64,000 nucleotides of DNA, taken from contig JAIQFT010000002.1 of assembly GCA_020073185.1 (NCBI GenBank), positions 52,552 through 116,551 of the forward strand. Reading direction: 5' to 3'. Each line of letters begins with the position of its first letter. Within the stretch, counting starts at the first letter, position 1. Source of the DNA: Terriglobia bacterium. Its GTDB lineage: Bacteria; Acidobacteriota; Terriglobia; Terriglobales; Acidobacteriaceae. Shown here piece after piece: positions 9,057 through 17,895 of the stretch. Under the pieces are notes generated by a model, which made no database searches, was not told the DNA's origin, and saw only the letters and a list, made by a program, of their open reading frames with translations. The translations under genes and the position numbers were made by a program.

Positions 9057-9953
9057 ATGGTCGGGTTGGCTTCGCCTCGCATTGCGGAGCACCCGCAGGC
9101 GTGCTCCGCCCCGGAGCCGTCCGTTCTGCCCACCCTGTTTGGCGAGGGTTATGGGCTCTACACGACTCGCGTAAGTACCTTCATTTTGTCTTTTTTGGTA
9201 CACGTCCTTGCCATCGTGGTGCTTCTGACGTCGGGAACCTACGTCGCGCGCCACCGTCAGGAAATCAAGCAGCAGGTGATCGGGCTGGTGTCGGATGTGA
9301 GCCCGTATATTCTTCCGCCCGCCGCAACCAGAGCTGGTGGCGGCGGTGGCGGCGGAGATCGCGACAAGCTGGCGGCGTCCAAAGGCGTGTTGCCGAAATT
9401 CTCGCGGCAGCAGTTCACACCTCCCATGGTGGTGATTCGCAATGAAAGTCCGAAGCTCGCTGCCGAGCCCAGTGTGGTGGTCCCGCCCGAGCTTCAACTG
9501 CCGCAGCCAGCGGGTCCGCTTGGAGATCCGCTGTCATCGGTGTTGGGACCACCATCAAGCGGAACAGGCTCGGGCGGTGGGATAGGAAGCGGCAGCGGCG
9601 GCGGCGTGGGCTCCGGTCGTGGTCCCGGCGTCGGACCGGGCTGGGGTGGGGGAATGGGCGGTGGGGTATATAGGGTCGGCGGCGGTGTCAGTGCGCCCCG
9701 GGCAATCTACGCGCCAGACCCCGAATTCTCGGAGGAAGCTCGGAAGGCCAAGTACCAAGGCACGGTGGTTCTATGGCTGGTGGTGGGGCAGGACGGTCGC
9801 ACGCACAACATTCGCGTGCAGCGCACACTCGGCATGGGACTTGATGAAAAAGCAATCGAGGCGATTCGCAGTTGGCGATTCGAGCCCGCGCGCAAGGACG
9901 GCGTGCCGGTGGCAGTGCAGATCAATGTGGAGGTTAATTTCCGGCTCTATTGA
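9057..9953 (+). CDS. TonB-family energy-transducer-like protein
   Basis: 298 residues. One N-terminal membrane segment (about 38-60, VSTFILSFLVHVLAIVVLLT) is followed by a long periplasmic linker with poly-Gly tracts (near residues 97-103 and 165-205). The C-terminal TonB domain (about 215-298) has PDPEFSEEARKAKYQGTV and the conserved core MGLDEKAIEAIRSWRFEPA. It would couple the proton motive force to an outer-membrane receptor; no ExbB/ExbD or receptor is nearby. A TATACT hexamer ends only 11 bases before the ATG, so the mRNA leader may be very short, or translation may begin slightly downstream. Confidence 0.9.
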   Translation: MVGLASPRIAEHPQACSAPEPSVLPTLFGEGYGLYTTRVSTFILSFLVHVLAIVVLLTSGTYVARHRQEIKQQVIGLVSDVSPYILPPAATRAGGGGGGGDRDKLAASKGVLPKFSRQQFTPPMVVIRNESPKLAAEPSVVVPPELQLPQPAGPLGDPLSSVLGPPSSGTGSGGGIGSGSGGGVGSGRGPGVGPGWGGGMGGGVYRVGGGVSAPRAIYAPDPEFSEEARKAKYQGTVVLWLVVGQDGRTHNIRVQRTLGMGLDEKAIEAIRSWRFEPARKDGVPVAVQINVEVNFRLY

Positions 9954-10050
9954 CCTGATCCGTGCTTGGTCTGAGCTGGGAGACGAACGCCACAAGCCCC
10001 GAGCGGCCGCATCGTCATGCCGGCAGGGGAGCAAAACGGGAGCGTGCAAC

Positions 10051-10602
10051 ATGATTTCCGCTGTAGCCAGATCCGCATTGGACGTATCGTACAAACAAAA
10101 GCGGACTGCATTAGAAATCGTGGCCGATATCGCCGCCGGCTGGAGCCGCGGCGCCAAGACATACGAGTACGCGGAACATACCGCCATGGATTTTCCATGC
10201 GATCACCTGATCAAGGTAGAAATGGCAGTCGTACCCTTGCCCAGAGGTTTTCAGAATGACGCGCGCAAGTTCCCGCGCGATCAAGAAAGCGGGGGTGGCG
10301 ACGAACACATCGGTTATGTTCTCCGCGGTTCGCTTCTGACCGTGACCGTGCAACTGCTCAATGTAAGTGGGAGGCTCAACCCTGCTCTCGAATGGAGACT
10401 GACGGACACAGGCAAGGTCGCACTCGAGTGGTTCCGAAGCCCGATTGCGCGGCGCGGGTCAACATCGTTTGAGCTGCGGTTGCGCCTGGTTATTCATCCG
10501 CCATTGCACGCGACCGCCGAAGATCTGCGCGTCTGGCACCGACGCTACCTTCCCGACGTGCCGAGCGTCGCATTCCTTTCGGCACTGCCGCGCGATCGTT
10601 GA
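10051..10602 (+). CDS. Protein of unknown function
   Basis: 183 residues with no recognised domain. Codon use looks coding and the sequence is mixed alpha/beta with no signal peptide. It contains the segments LPRGFQNDARKFPRDQES and RVWHRRYLPDVPSV. The ATG at 10051 follows GGGAGCGTGCAAC, a weak ribosome site; the same frame is open upstream inside the TonB gene, so the start could be earlier. The next gene follows after 140 bases. Confidence 0.55.
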   Translation: MISAVARSALDVSYKQKRTALEIVADIAAGWSRGAKTYEYAEHTAMDFPCDHLIKVEMAVVPLPRGFQNDARKFPRDQESGGGDEHIGYVLRGSLLTVTVQLLNVSGRLNPALEWRLTDTGKVALEWFRSPIARRGSTSFELRLRLVIHPPLHATAEDLRVWHRRYLPDVPSVAFLSALPRDR

Positions 10603-10742
10603 TATCCCGAAATGGGAGTCGGAATCGTGCCGCGCGCGAGAATGCGACAATGCAGAGCCCGATCGGTGGCACCATAATTCGTAGCGGGGTATCCACGGGA
10701 CCGGGTGCCTGACAGCAGCGAGGGTTAGCTGAGGGAGGATCA

Positions 10743-11168
10743 ATGCCCGAACGCGACCGGCTGCCAACCGTGCTTATCGTGGACGACGATCGCAGCGTCG
10801 CCGACGCCCTCGTCCTTCTGCTGCAAAAGAGCGGGTTCCAAGCCTCCGCACGTTACAGCGCACAAGATGCGCTGAACATAGCAGATCTGCAGCAGCCAGA
10901 TGTGGTTGTGATCGAGGTGGTTCTCCCTGACCTGGACGGCGTGCGTCTCGCTCGACGCATTCAGGTGCTTTCGCCCCGAACACAGATTCTACTGATGTCT
11001 GGCTGCCTCGATGCTGCCGGACTGGTGGAAGCTTCCGAGTTTGAGGTGCTCGCCAAACCGCTGGCGCCGGACGAGGTCGTTGCCAAGCTGAGACAGGCGA
11101 TCGCAATGGATGGAGAGGACCCGAGCGCCATCACGAAAGACGCGCTGCTCGGGAAGGGCGTGGGCTAG
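10743..11168 (+). CDS. Stand-alone receiver domain with Glu in place of the phospho-acceptor Asp
   Basis: 141 residues, a CheY-like receiver only. The acidic pocket VDDDRSV and the conserved Lys (LAKPLAPDE) are intact, and a Ser sits at the switch position (LLMSGC). At the phosphorylation site the sequence reads VVVIEVVLPDLDG, putting Glu58 where Asp is normally found. In other receivers a Glu here can mimic the phosphorylated state, so this domain may be locked on. GAGGGAGG precedes the ATG. No kinase adjoins it. Confidence 0.88.
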   Translation: MPERDRLPTVLIVDDDRSVADALVLLLQKSGFQASARYSAQDALNIADLQQPDVVVIEVVLPDLDGVRLARRIQVLSPRTQILLMSGCLDAAGLVEASEFEVLAKPLAPDEVVAKLRQAIAMDGEDPSAITKDALLGKGVG

Positions 11169-11299
11169 CCCAGTCTGTTATGCAGACCTGGTCAAAGGAG
11201 GTGCATGATGCTCGCACCCAACTTGCGACCGCAGTAGCTGCGCGTTTCAGAGGCACGCACATCCGGAGGCCGCACCAGTGCTGCGGCACGGAGGCTATT

Positions 11300-11476
11300 A
11301 TGCTCGAGGCCCTTGTAATCATCGTCGCACTTGGCGGACTCGAAGTTGTCCTGTGGGCATTGGATCACCGCCAGCAAAACAAACAGATCGAACTGCTGGA
11401 CTCCATCTGGACTGAATTGGCTATCCGCAACTCTGCCGAGGAGGAACGGGAACCGGCAAGAAAGACGAGTGTTTGA
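11300..11476 (+). CDS. Small membrane-anchored protein
   Basis: 58 residues: one N-terminal membrane segment (LEALVIIVALGGLEVVLWAL) and a charged C-terminal helix rich in Glu and Arg. GGAGG lies 5 bases before the ATG at 11300. The frame continues upstream to 11180 but that part has no ribosome site. Function unknown; possibly a small membrane adaptor. Confidence 0.6.
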   Translation: MLEALVIIVALGGLEVVLWALDHRQQNKQIELLDSIWTELAIRNSAEEEREPARKTSV

Positions 11477-12072
11477 GTAAGCGCCATGCAGCAGTTGCGA
11501 GCAGTCGCAGCTCAGACGACAAAGGCAACGATCCCAATGTCACGTCGGCTAAAGGTAACCTGGCCGGCAGCCAGCGTGAGAAACGGTGGGGAAAATCATG
11601 TCAAATAAACGGCCTACGGCTCAAGCATGTCAGGCGAATCGAGCGTCCAATCGGTCGCGAAATCCGTGCGCAACCTCCGAACACGTCTTTGTGGAGTGGC
11701 CACGCACCGCTCCTCCCAAGCGGTTGATCTCCAAGCAAACTGCAATTGCCAAACGGGAAGCCGTTGCAGATAAATCGCAACCGCCGAGGGTCGAACCGCG
11801 GGAGTGGCTGCTGTAGCTCCGCAGATTTTGCGCCGCTTGTGTCCAGTACCGGGCAGACAGCTGACTTGCTGTGGCGTAAAAAGGTCAATTGGCGGAGGCA
11901 AGAAGGTCAGACCACCGTGATCGTACTCACGGAGTTGCACGATCCTCTCCGTTGGCGTTCGCGAGAAGCTCCGTTGGACATCTCGGCCGTACTCTTCCGG
12001 TAAGTGGCTGAGATAGATTCAAACTCCAACAATCAATCGTAACCTGTTGCTCTCCGAAAATAGGGACGACGA
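11477..12072. other. 600-base gap with no confident gene
   Basis: Only weak candidates are visible. An open frame 11598-11816 (72 residues, ATG after GGTGGGGAAAATC) encodes a Lys/Arg/Pro-rich sequence, and the frame from TTG 11473 overlaps the preceding stop. Both have coding character too poor to call. No tRNA, palindromic repeat or strong terminator was seen. Confidence 0.45.
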
Positions 12073-12480
12073 ATGAGCCAACGCCGCAAGAGAGTCCTGA
12101 TAGTGGACCTCGACGAGACTGTGCTCATCAGGCTGGAATGTCTTTTGGAGGATGCGGGCTGTGACACGTGCACGACTTGGAACGTCGCCGAGGCGGTTCG
12201 CCTCTTCACCGGCGACGGATTCGATTTCGTTCTGATTGGGGATCATCCTCCGGAACTGGATGCCGAAAAGATCCTCAGAGAGCTTGAGGTTCGGAATCCG
12301 GATTGCCGGCGGCTCGTCTTGAAGCCCATAGCCCGGGAATCCGACCGCGAGCGATTTCAATCTGTTGGTGCATCAGTTGTAATCGCCAAGCGAGATCTGT
12401 CCCAAATTGTCGGCCGACTATGGGACGATCCCGGCCCCACAACTGTAAACCAGCTCAACCTTCGGAAGATCGCGAGTTAG
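12073..12480 (+). CDS. Degenerate receiver-domain protein
   Basis: 135 residues with a receiver-like layout: RVLIVDLDETV at the first strand (one of the usual paired acids replaced by Leu), FDFVLIGDHPPELDAE at the third strand, LVLKPIA at the fourth and VVIAKRDLSQIV with the conserved Lys near the end. The position of the phospho-acceptor aligns with Gly56, with an Asp one residue later. Ordinary aspartyl phosphorylation is therefore doubtful. It is the third stand-alone receiver in 6 kb; the function is probably by protein contact. Confidence 0.75.
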   Translation: MSQRRKRVLIVDLDETVLIRLECLLEDAGCDTCTTWNVAEAVRLFTGDGFDFVLIGDHPPELDAEKILRELEVRNPDCRRLVLKPIARESDRERFQSVGASVVIAKRDLSQIVGRLWDDPGPTTVNQLNLRKIAS

Positions 12481-12573
12481 CCGCTGATGGTTGTAATCGC
12501 AGCCTGCCCGCGATGAATTCTTACGATCCAGGGACGGCTCACGGGTTCCAGTGCTGTTGGAGCGGATGTTCCC

Positions 12574-12831
12574 ATGATCGAGAAGTGCGCCAATCACGCC
12601 TGCTGCGCACAGTTTAGATACTTGCATGAAGGCAAGTTGTTCGTGATGGAGACAGACGGCCCGGACGCGTCCGCTGTCACCCGAGGTGCAGATTCGGCCG
12701 GCAAAGTGCGAACATTGCAACACTTTTGGCTGTGCGACACCTGTTGCAAAACGATGGTCGTCACGCATGATCCGCATGACAGGGTGAAGGTGATACCGCA
12801 CGCCGGCCCGATCATTCTTCAAGCAAGCTGA
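12574..12831 (+). CDS. Small putative zinc-ribbon protein
   Basis: 85 residues with two cysteine clusters, EKCANHACCAQF (Cys5, Cys10, Cys11) and WLCDTCCKTM (Cys54, Cys57, Cys58), separated by a beta-rich region (FRYLHEGKLFVME). This is the layout of a four-Cys zinc ribbon. The C-terminus is short and neutral. No DNA-binding helix is evident. It follows the degenerate receiver on the same strand by about 90 bases. Function unknown. Confidence 0.65.
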   Translation: MIEKCANHACCAQFRYLHEGKLFVMETDGPDASAVTRGADSAGKVRTLQHFWLCDTCCKTMVVTHDPHDRVKVIPHAGPIILQAS

Positions 12832-12852
12832 CGTGATGCTTGCTCGCAACCG

Positions 12853-14499
12853 TCAAATCAGGCCCTGAATTACGCCCGTCTTATCGTCCACGTCCACCCG
12901 CACGGCCTGGGGGGATTTGCCCAGCCCGGGCATCAGCATCATCTCACCGGTCACGGCCACGACAAAGCCTGCTCCAGCAAACAACCCAGCATCCCTAACG
13001 GTTAGCGTCCAATTACGAGGCGCGCCTAGCACTTCCGGATCATCGGTCAAGGAGGCCTGCGTCTTGGCCATGCAGACGGGCAAGAGACCATAGCCTCTTT
13101 GCGTGAAGACCTCCAGTTTTTTCCGGGCGGCAGGCTCGTACACCACCTCACCTGCACCATAGATTTCGCGGGCAATCGTTTCGATCTTTTCCCGCAGCTG
13201 CAGATCGGGAGTGTAGAGAGTGCGAACCGCCGCCGCGCTGGCATTCTCGGCTGCCCCGACGACCTTCTCCGCCAAATCGATGCCGCCTGCTCCTCCCTGT
13301 TCGTACACCTCCGAAACGGCGGATTCTACCTCAAGCTCGCGGCCGAAGCTGCTGATCGCATCCAGCTGTTCCACGGTGTCACCTGGGAACTTGTTGATTG
13401 CGACCACCACCGGCACCCTAAACTTCCGCAGCGTGTCTACATGCTTGGCAATGTTCTCGAAGCCTGCCTGGAAGCCGGCACGGAGTGGGAGTGCGCTCGC
13501 GTTTTTCCCGCCTTGTCTCAGGATCGATCGGGCGGAGACGATCAGCACGGCGGCCGAAGGCTGCAGGCCGGACGAGGGCATGACCAGGTCAAAGTACTTC
13601 TCCGCGCCCAGATCCGCCGCGAACCCCGTCTCGTTCACGACGTAATCGGCCAAGTGCAGCGCCATACGCTGTGCCAGCACGCTGCTGGTTCCATGGGCGA
13701 TATTTGCGAAGGGTCCTGTATGGATGATGGCCGGTGTGTGCTCGGTAGTTTGCACAAGGTTCGGCATGATGGCATCGTTCAGCAGCACCATCATGGCGCC
13801 CGTCGCTTGCAAGTCCTGCGCGCGAATGGCTTTGCCATCGAAGTCAAGCGCGACCACCACCTGGTCCAGTCGTCGCCGCAAGTCCTGGCGGCCGCAGGTC
13901 AGGCCCAGGATGGCCATAATCTCCGACGCTGCCGTAATCACGAATCCGTTCTCGCGCGCCGGTCCGTTGGTGAGGCCGCCCAGGCCGCTCACGATCGTGC
14001 GCAGCGCCCGATCGTTGATGTCCATGGTGCGTGGCCAGAGCACATTCTTCACGTCGACGCGCAACGCATTTCCGTGATGGATGTGGGCGTCAAGCATCGC
14101 GGCGAGCAGGTTATGGGCCGAAGTCACGGCATGGAAATCGCCGCTGAAATGCAGGTTAATCCGGTCGCTGGGCAGCACCTCGGAGCGGCCGCCACCGGTC
14201 GCTCCTCCCTTCAGGCCGAACACGGGTCCAAGCGACGGTTCCCGCAGAGTTACGATCGACGTCTTTCCGATCCGTTCCAGCGCCTGGGCCAATCCGATCG
14301 AAGTGACTGTTTTGCCCTCACCACTGCTGGTGGAAGTCATCGCCGTGACCAGAATCAACCGCCGGCGGCTCGGCGGGCGAGGCGCGGACAATAGTTCCAG
14401 TCGCAGCTTGGCGACGTGTGTGCCCCATGGTTCGACGAACGCATCCGGAATGTCGAGTTTTGCGGTGATCTCTCGGATGGGCAGCAACGGAGCAAGCAT
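12853..14499 (-). CDS. fhs: Formate--tetrahydrofolate ligase
   Basis: 548 residues, full length. The family P-loop variant SSGEGKTVTSIGLAQAL follows VTAMTST; FGLKGGATGGGRSEVLP, FSGDFHAVTSAHNLLAAMLD and NGFVITAASEIMAILGL are all family signatures. It makes 10-formyl-THF from formate, THF and ATP, feeding purine synthesis and one-carbon flow in the cytoplasm. GGGAGG lies before the ATG at 14499. The gene ends about 20 bases from the convergent zinc-ribbon gene. No other folate genes adjoin it. Confidence 0.96.
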   Translation of the reverse strand: MLAPLLPIREITAKLDIPDAFVEPWGTHVAKLRLELLSAPRPPSRRRLILVTAMTSTSSGEGKTVTSIGLAQALERIGKTSIVTLREPSLGPVFGLKGGATGGGRSEVLPSDRINLHFSGDFHAVTSAHNLLAAMLDAHIHHGNALRVDVKNVLWPRTMDINDRALRTIVSGLGGLTNGPARENGFVITAASEIMAILGLTCGRQDLRRRLDQVVVALDFDGKAIRAQDLQATGAMMVLLNDAIMPNLVQTTEHTPAIIHTGPFANIAHGTSSVLAQRMALHLADYVVNETGFAADLGAEKYFDLVMPSSGLQPSAAVLIVSARSILRQGGKNASALPLRAGFQAGFENIAKHVDTLRKFRVPVVVAINKFPGDTVEQLDAISSFGRELEVESAVSEVYEQGGAGGIDLAEKVVGAAENASAAAVRTLYTPDLQLREKIETIAREIYGAGEVVYEPAARKKLEVFTQRGYGLLPVCMAKTQASLTDDPEVLGAPRNWTLTVRDAGLFAGAGFVVAVTGEMMLMPGLGKSPQAVRVDVDDKTGVIQGLI

Positions 14500-14644
14500 A
14501 CGGCCTCCCGGCGAGCGCGGTACCAGAACTAGGGCTGTTGATGCTCGACCCTACTCCCACCACTGTGTACGTGCGTCGGCTGGTTGACAGCGGCGGCGAT
14601 CACGCCTGCGTGTGATCGCCTCTTCCTCGCCGGCTCGTGAGGGT

Positions 14645-15439
14645 TCAACGCGGCGCCGTCGAAGGCCGAGCCAACGACTCGAGTTCGCGGATGACTTCGT
14701 AGCACTCGCAGGCTGTTTTCTCCAACTCTCTTCGATCCGCAATGCAGACCTGGCCACGACGGCAGCGAACAAGTCCGGATTTCTCCAGGGAACCCATGGC
14801 TGCCGCTAGGGAAGAGCGGCGGCAGCCGAGCATTTGGGCGAGGAACTCCTGTGTCAGCGGCAGTATGTCGGAATCGGTTCGGTCCCGGCTCATCAACAGC
14901 CAACGGGCCAAGCGCTCGCGGACCCGGTGCAGACGATTGCAAGCAGCGACCTGGGCCACTTGGTTCCAATACGCGTTGGCAAAATGCCGCAATATCGATT
15001 CGAGGCGTGGTGATTGCGGCAGCATTTTGCCGAGCAGCCGCGGCTCGATTGTGAACGCATCTCCTTGGAGTTGGACAACAGCGCGCATCGGGATCGACGG
15101 AATTCCTAGCAGCACCGAGGTACTGACAAACCCCTCCCGCCCGACGATGCCGACTTCGACGCTGGTTCCGTCGCGCATCATCGCGACCATGGAAATCATG
15201 CCGCTGTTGGGAAAGTAAACGAACGCTATCGGGCGGTTGGGCACGCCGATGGACTCCCCGGAATGCAGCCGGACACGTCCCAAGTGAGGGAGCATTCGAT
15301 TCAACTCTTCGGCCGGAAGTGCCGCCAGAATCTTGTTGCCAATTCGATGACGGCTTGACTGGGAGCGATCGCAGGCATGCACTCGCCTCGTCACCAGATC
15401 TCTGGGTGGCCCGACGCGCGAAATGTTCTTTCTGGCCAT
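14645..15439 (-). CDS. Crp/Fnr-family transcription regulator
   Basis: 264 residues: a cyclic-nucleotide-binding-like beta-roll (about 45-160, with VYFPNSGMISMVAMMRDG and VGIVGREGF) and a C-terminal winged helix (about 180-250, LTQEFLAQMLGCRRSSLAAAMGSLEKSGLVR). No Fnr-type cysteine cluster is present. The start at 15439 is fixed by AGGAGGAGGT just upstream, better than 15481. The effector-site Arg of cAMP-type Crp is not evident, so the ligand is unknown. It precedes no obvious target operon. Confidence 0.85.
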   Translation of the reverse strand: MARKNISRVGPPRDLVTRRVHACDRSQSSRHRIGNKILAALPAEELNRMLPHLGRVRLHSGESIGVPNRPIAFVYFPNSGMISMVAMMRDGTSVEVGIVGREGFVSTSVLLGIPSIPMRAVVQLQGDAFTIEPRLLGKMLPQSPRLESILRHFANAYWNQVAQVAACNRLHRVRERLARWLLMSRDRTDSDILPLTQEFLAQMLGCRRSSLAAAMGSLEKSGLVRCRRGQVCIADRRELEKTACECYEVIRELESLARPSTAPR

Positions 15440-15505
15440 ACCTCCTCCTGCTTCAGGCCGTTCTGCTCGCAAGCCATCCACGGTCTTCGACCACGAATCC
15501 TAGTT

Positions 15506-15883
15506 TCAGAACACGTGCTCTGCCCGGTCTCCCTTGAAGGCGAGGCGGTGCAGCACAAGCTGTCCTGCCGAATTGGACCTGAAGCCCACCTGATCTTGCT
15601 CAATCGGCTTGATGACCGGAACCAGAGTGCACCTCACCTGCGCCTCCGCCGGTGTTTTGGCAAACATTTGCCGAAAGACCATGACGTGCTCTTCGCCTTG
15701 CATGGTGTGTCGAACGTCGTACTCACCGGCTGGCAAGAGCACACTGCCGACCCACACGGGATCGTAGAAGCGCACTTGTCGCTTATCGGCGATGCCATAC
15801 TTGTTGGCAGCGGCCTGAACGGTCCCGGTCAGGATGAGAACTGCGAAGATGACAAGCCCTGTAAGGAGCACCTTCCGTCGCAT
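15506..15883 (-). CDS. Small secreted protein, paralogue of the gene at 53651-54028
   Basis: 125 residues: signal peptide (LTGLVIFAVLILTGTVQA) and a beta-rich domain with the pattern VRFYDPVWVGSVLLPAGEYDV, then a C-terminal LHRLAFKGDRAEHVF. The other copy in the window has VRTVEFITAVKVGGVLLPAGEYKV and LHSLAFKGEKARHE, so the two form a family whose hallmark is LLPAGEYxV and an LHxLAFKG tail. GGAGG precedes the ATG. Function unknown; envelope localisation is inferred. Confidence 0.75.
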   Translation of the reverse strand: MRRKVLLTGLVIFAVLILTGTVQAAANKYGIADKRQVRFYDPVWVGSVLLPAGEYDVRHTMQGEEHVMVFRQMFAKTPAEAQVRCTLVPVIKPIEQDQVGFRSNSAGQLVLHRLAFKGDRAEHVF

Positions 15884-16189
15884 AGCGTGCCTCCACGAAA
15901 CTGAGCTGGGGAAGGCAGAAGCGCTAGACTGTGGGTGCAGGCCGAGACGGTCGGCCGATGCACCGCAGCCGAACGCCCCACCTCTATTTTGAATGATGCT
16001 CCGTGTCGGCAAGTTGAGGCTTGAAATCTGTGCCGCCGCATCAGTGCCTTCCCGAAATGGAATGCCTGAGCGTATCCAAGACCATCGTAAGTAGATCGCT
16101 GGACGATACATCGCCATGCGTGCGATAAACGGTCCAAGGCGGGTCAAGAGTTTCCGGCAGCCAAACCAAGAAGTCTCCGACGGTGTTCT
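15884..16189. other. Divergent promoter region
   Basis: The 306 bases separate the small secreted protein (-) from the site-2 protease (+), so promoters for both must lie here. I see no confident -35/-10 pair, long palindrome or conserved operator. An in-frame upstream extension of the secreted gene through this region has no signal-peptide logic and was not used. Confidence 0.45.
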
Positions 16190-17320
16190 ATGCAAGCTCA
16201 GATCAAGCTCGGGCGTCTATTCGGAATCCGCATCGGCCTTCACTACAGTTGGTTCATCATCGCATTCCTGATCGTTTTCTCGTTGGTCGAACAGTTCTCC
16301 ACGGTACACCGCGACTGGAGCCATAGCGTGATCTGGGGCACCGCGATCCTTACTGCGGCGCTCTTCTTCGTCTGCATCGTGCTGCACGAGTTGGGGCACT
16401 CGGTAGTTGCGCAGAGCCGCGGCATCCGCGTGCCTTCGATTGTGTTGTTCGCTTTGGGTGGTGTTTCGCAGATGGAAAAAGAAAGCCCCGACGCCAAGTC
16501 TGAGTTCTGGATGGCTCTCGCGGGACCGCTGGTGAGCCTGATGATCGGGTTGTCTTGCCTCGGCTTCGCCCGGATGTTGGGCTGGGGCGGGATTTCCTCG
16601 CCGTCTACACCGGTGGCAGCGATGTTGGCGTGGTTAGGCTACATCAACTTCATGCTCGCTATCTTTAACCTGATTCCTGGTTACCCGCTGGACGGCGGAC
16701 GCGTGCTTCGCGCTGCGACCTGGTGGATCACCGGAAACATGGAGCGCTCCACACGCATTGCCTCGCTCGTGGGGCAGGGATTCGCCTTGCTTTTCATCCT
16801 CGCGGGGCTGTGGCGCTTCTTCACGGGGGAGGGTTTTGCCGGGCTGTGGATCGCGTTCATCGGCTGGTTCCTGCTCGATGCCTCCCGTTCCAGCTACGCA
16901 CAGATGCAACTTCTGCAGGTGCTGCAGGGGGTGAAGGTACGGGACGTGATGGACCGCGACTGCACCCCTGTGGACGCGAATACTACACTTCAGTCGCTGG
17001 TGGATGAATACTCGCTACCCACAGGAAAACGCTGCTTCGTAGTCCAGAAAAATGGTTACCTGGCAGGATTGATCGCCACTGCCGACATCGGTCGTATCGG
17101 GCGCGATCGCTGGCCTGTCACTACCGTGGAACAGACCATGAAGCCCCTGCCCGAGCTGCATGTCGTTTCCCCGGACGCCCCAGTCGCTCAGGCTCTGGAA
17201 ACAATGGCACGCGAAAACATCAACCAACTGCCAGTTGTAACCAACGGCCGACTGGAGGGCATTCTCTCCCGCGCGCACCTGCTGCAGGTTCTACAGAATC
17301 GCGCTGAATTGAGATTGTAA
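16190..17320 (+). CDS. Site-2-protease family (M50) metalloprotease with two CBS domains
   Basis: 376 residues. Membrane segments flank the zinc site HELGH (His66, Glu67, His70) and the second ligand region NLIPGYPLDGGRVLRA (Asp168). Residues about 245-376 hold two CBS repeats (VMDRDCTPVDANTTLQSLVDEY and TMKPLPELHVVSPDAPVAQ). This is the group 3 S2P architecture, in which CBS domains may sense adenine nucleotides and gate intramembrane cleavage of a substrate such as an anti-sigma factor. No such partner is adjacent. Confidence 0.92.
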   Translation: MQAQIKLGRLFGIRIGLHYSWFIIAFLIVFSLVEQFSTVHRDWSHSVIWGTAILTAALFFVCIVLHELGHSVVAQSRGIRVPSIVLFALGGVSQMEKESPDAKSEFWMALAGPLVSLMIGLSCLGFARMLGWGGISSPSTPVAAMLAWLGYINFMLAIFNLIPGYPLDGGRVLRAATWWITGNMERSTRIASLVGQGFALLFILAGLWRFFTGEGFAGLWIAFIGWFLLDASRSSYAQMQLLQVLQGVKVRDVMDRDCTPVDANTTLQSLVDEYSLPTGKRCFVVQKNGYLAGLIATADIGRIGRDRWPVTTVEQTMKPLPELHVVSPDAPVAQALETMARENINQLPVVTNGRLEGILSRAHLLQVLQNRAELRL

Positions 17321-17352
17321 TTTACCGATATGTCCACGCCATGAAACGGAGT

Positions 17353-17682
17353 TTAAGCCGCGGTGGTATAGGATTTCGGCCTTGCGGAGTCGGTTGGGCC
17401 CAGTGCCCGATAGACACCGCGCACCAGCATCCACAAGAGGTAATAGAACACCACAATCACCACTACCCCCATTCCGCGTAGTGCGGCAGGTAGCGCTTGG
17501 CCGAGGATTCGCGAGGGCATATTGAGCACGAAAGCCGCGAGCACGCCGGCGATCAGCCCCAGAATCGCTCCCCAGATTGGCAGCCGATGCGGGACGAAGC
17601 CTCGCGGTGCCAGCATCGCCCAGGTACCCCATGCCAGCGGAGCAAAGCACCACAGTAACGCGAGCGGGTAGGCCTTTGCCAT
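17353..17682 (-). CDS. Small integral membrane protein, possibly frameshifted at its N-terminus
   Basis: 109 residues with two or three membrane segments (YPLALLWCFAPLAWGTWAML, IWGAILGLIAGVLAAFVLN, GVVVIVVFYYLLWMLV). The ATG at 17682 lacks a good ribosome site. A strong one (GGAGG, 5-base spacing) lies before an ATG at 17771 in another frame, whose first 25 residues (LRLFVAGSAIASVGIACAAF) look like a membrane or signal segment and whose remainder looks non-coding. The original gene may span both frames. Function unknown. Confidence 0.6.
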   Translation of the reverse strand: MAKAYPLALLWCFAPLAWGTWAMLAPRGFVPHRLPIWGAILGLIAGVLAAFVLNMPSRILGQALPAALRGMGVVVIVVFYYLLWMLVRGVYRALGPTDSARPKSYTTAA

Positions 17683-17895
17683 GTCAGGCTCGGGATCACC
17701 GAAACGGTGAACGCGGCGCAAGCAATCCCCACAGAAGCAATTGCGCTTCCCGCAACAAATAGACGTAGCATACGTGCCTCCACTTTGCGTCCTCATTATG
17801 GCGCTCGCGGGATGGGACTGGCAGCGCTTTCAAGCTGACGTGCCAGGTATTCCCGAATCGAAACGACATCGGGAAACCGGCACATTTCCTGCCTG

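Noticed and set aside
9555..9758. Minus-strand frame across the Gly-rich part of TonB
   Set aside because: Low-complexity complement of the GGC-rich linker; not a gene.
11473..11816. Two short open frames after the small membrane protein
   Set aside because: Composition and start sites are too weak to call either a gene.
13099..14394. Open frame of 431 codons opposite fhs
   Set aside because: Antisense shadow of a clear full-length enzyme gene; no ribosome site or family resemblance.
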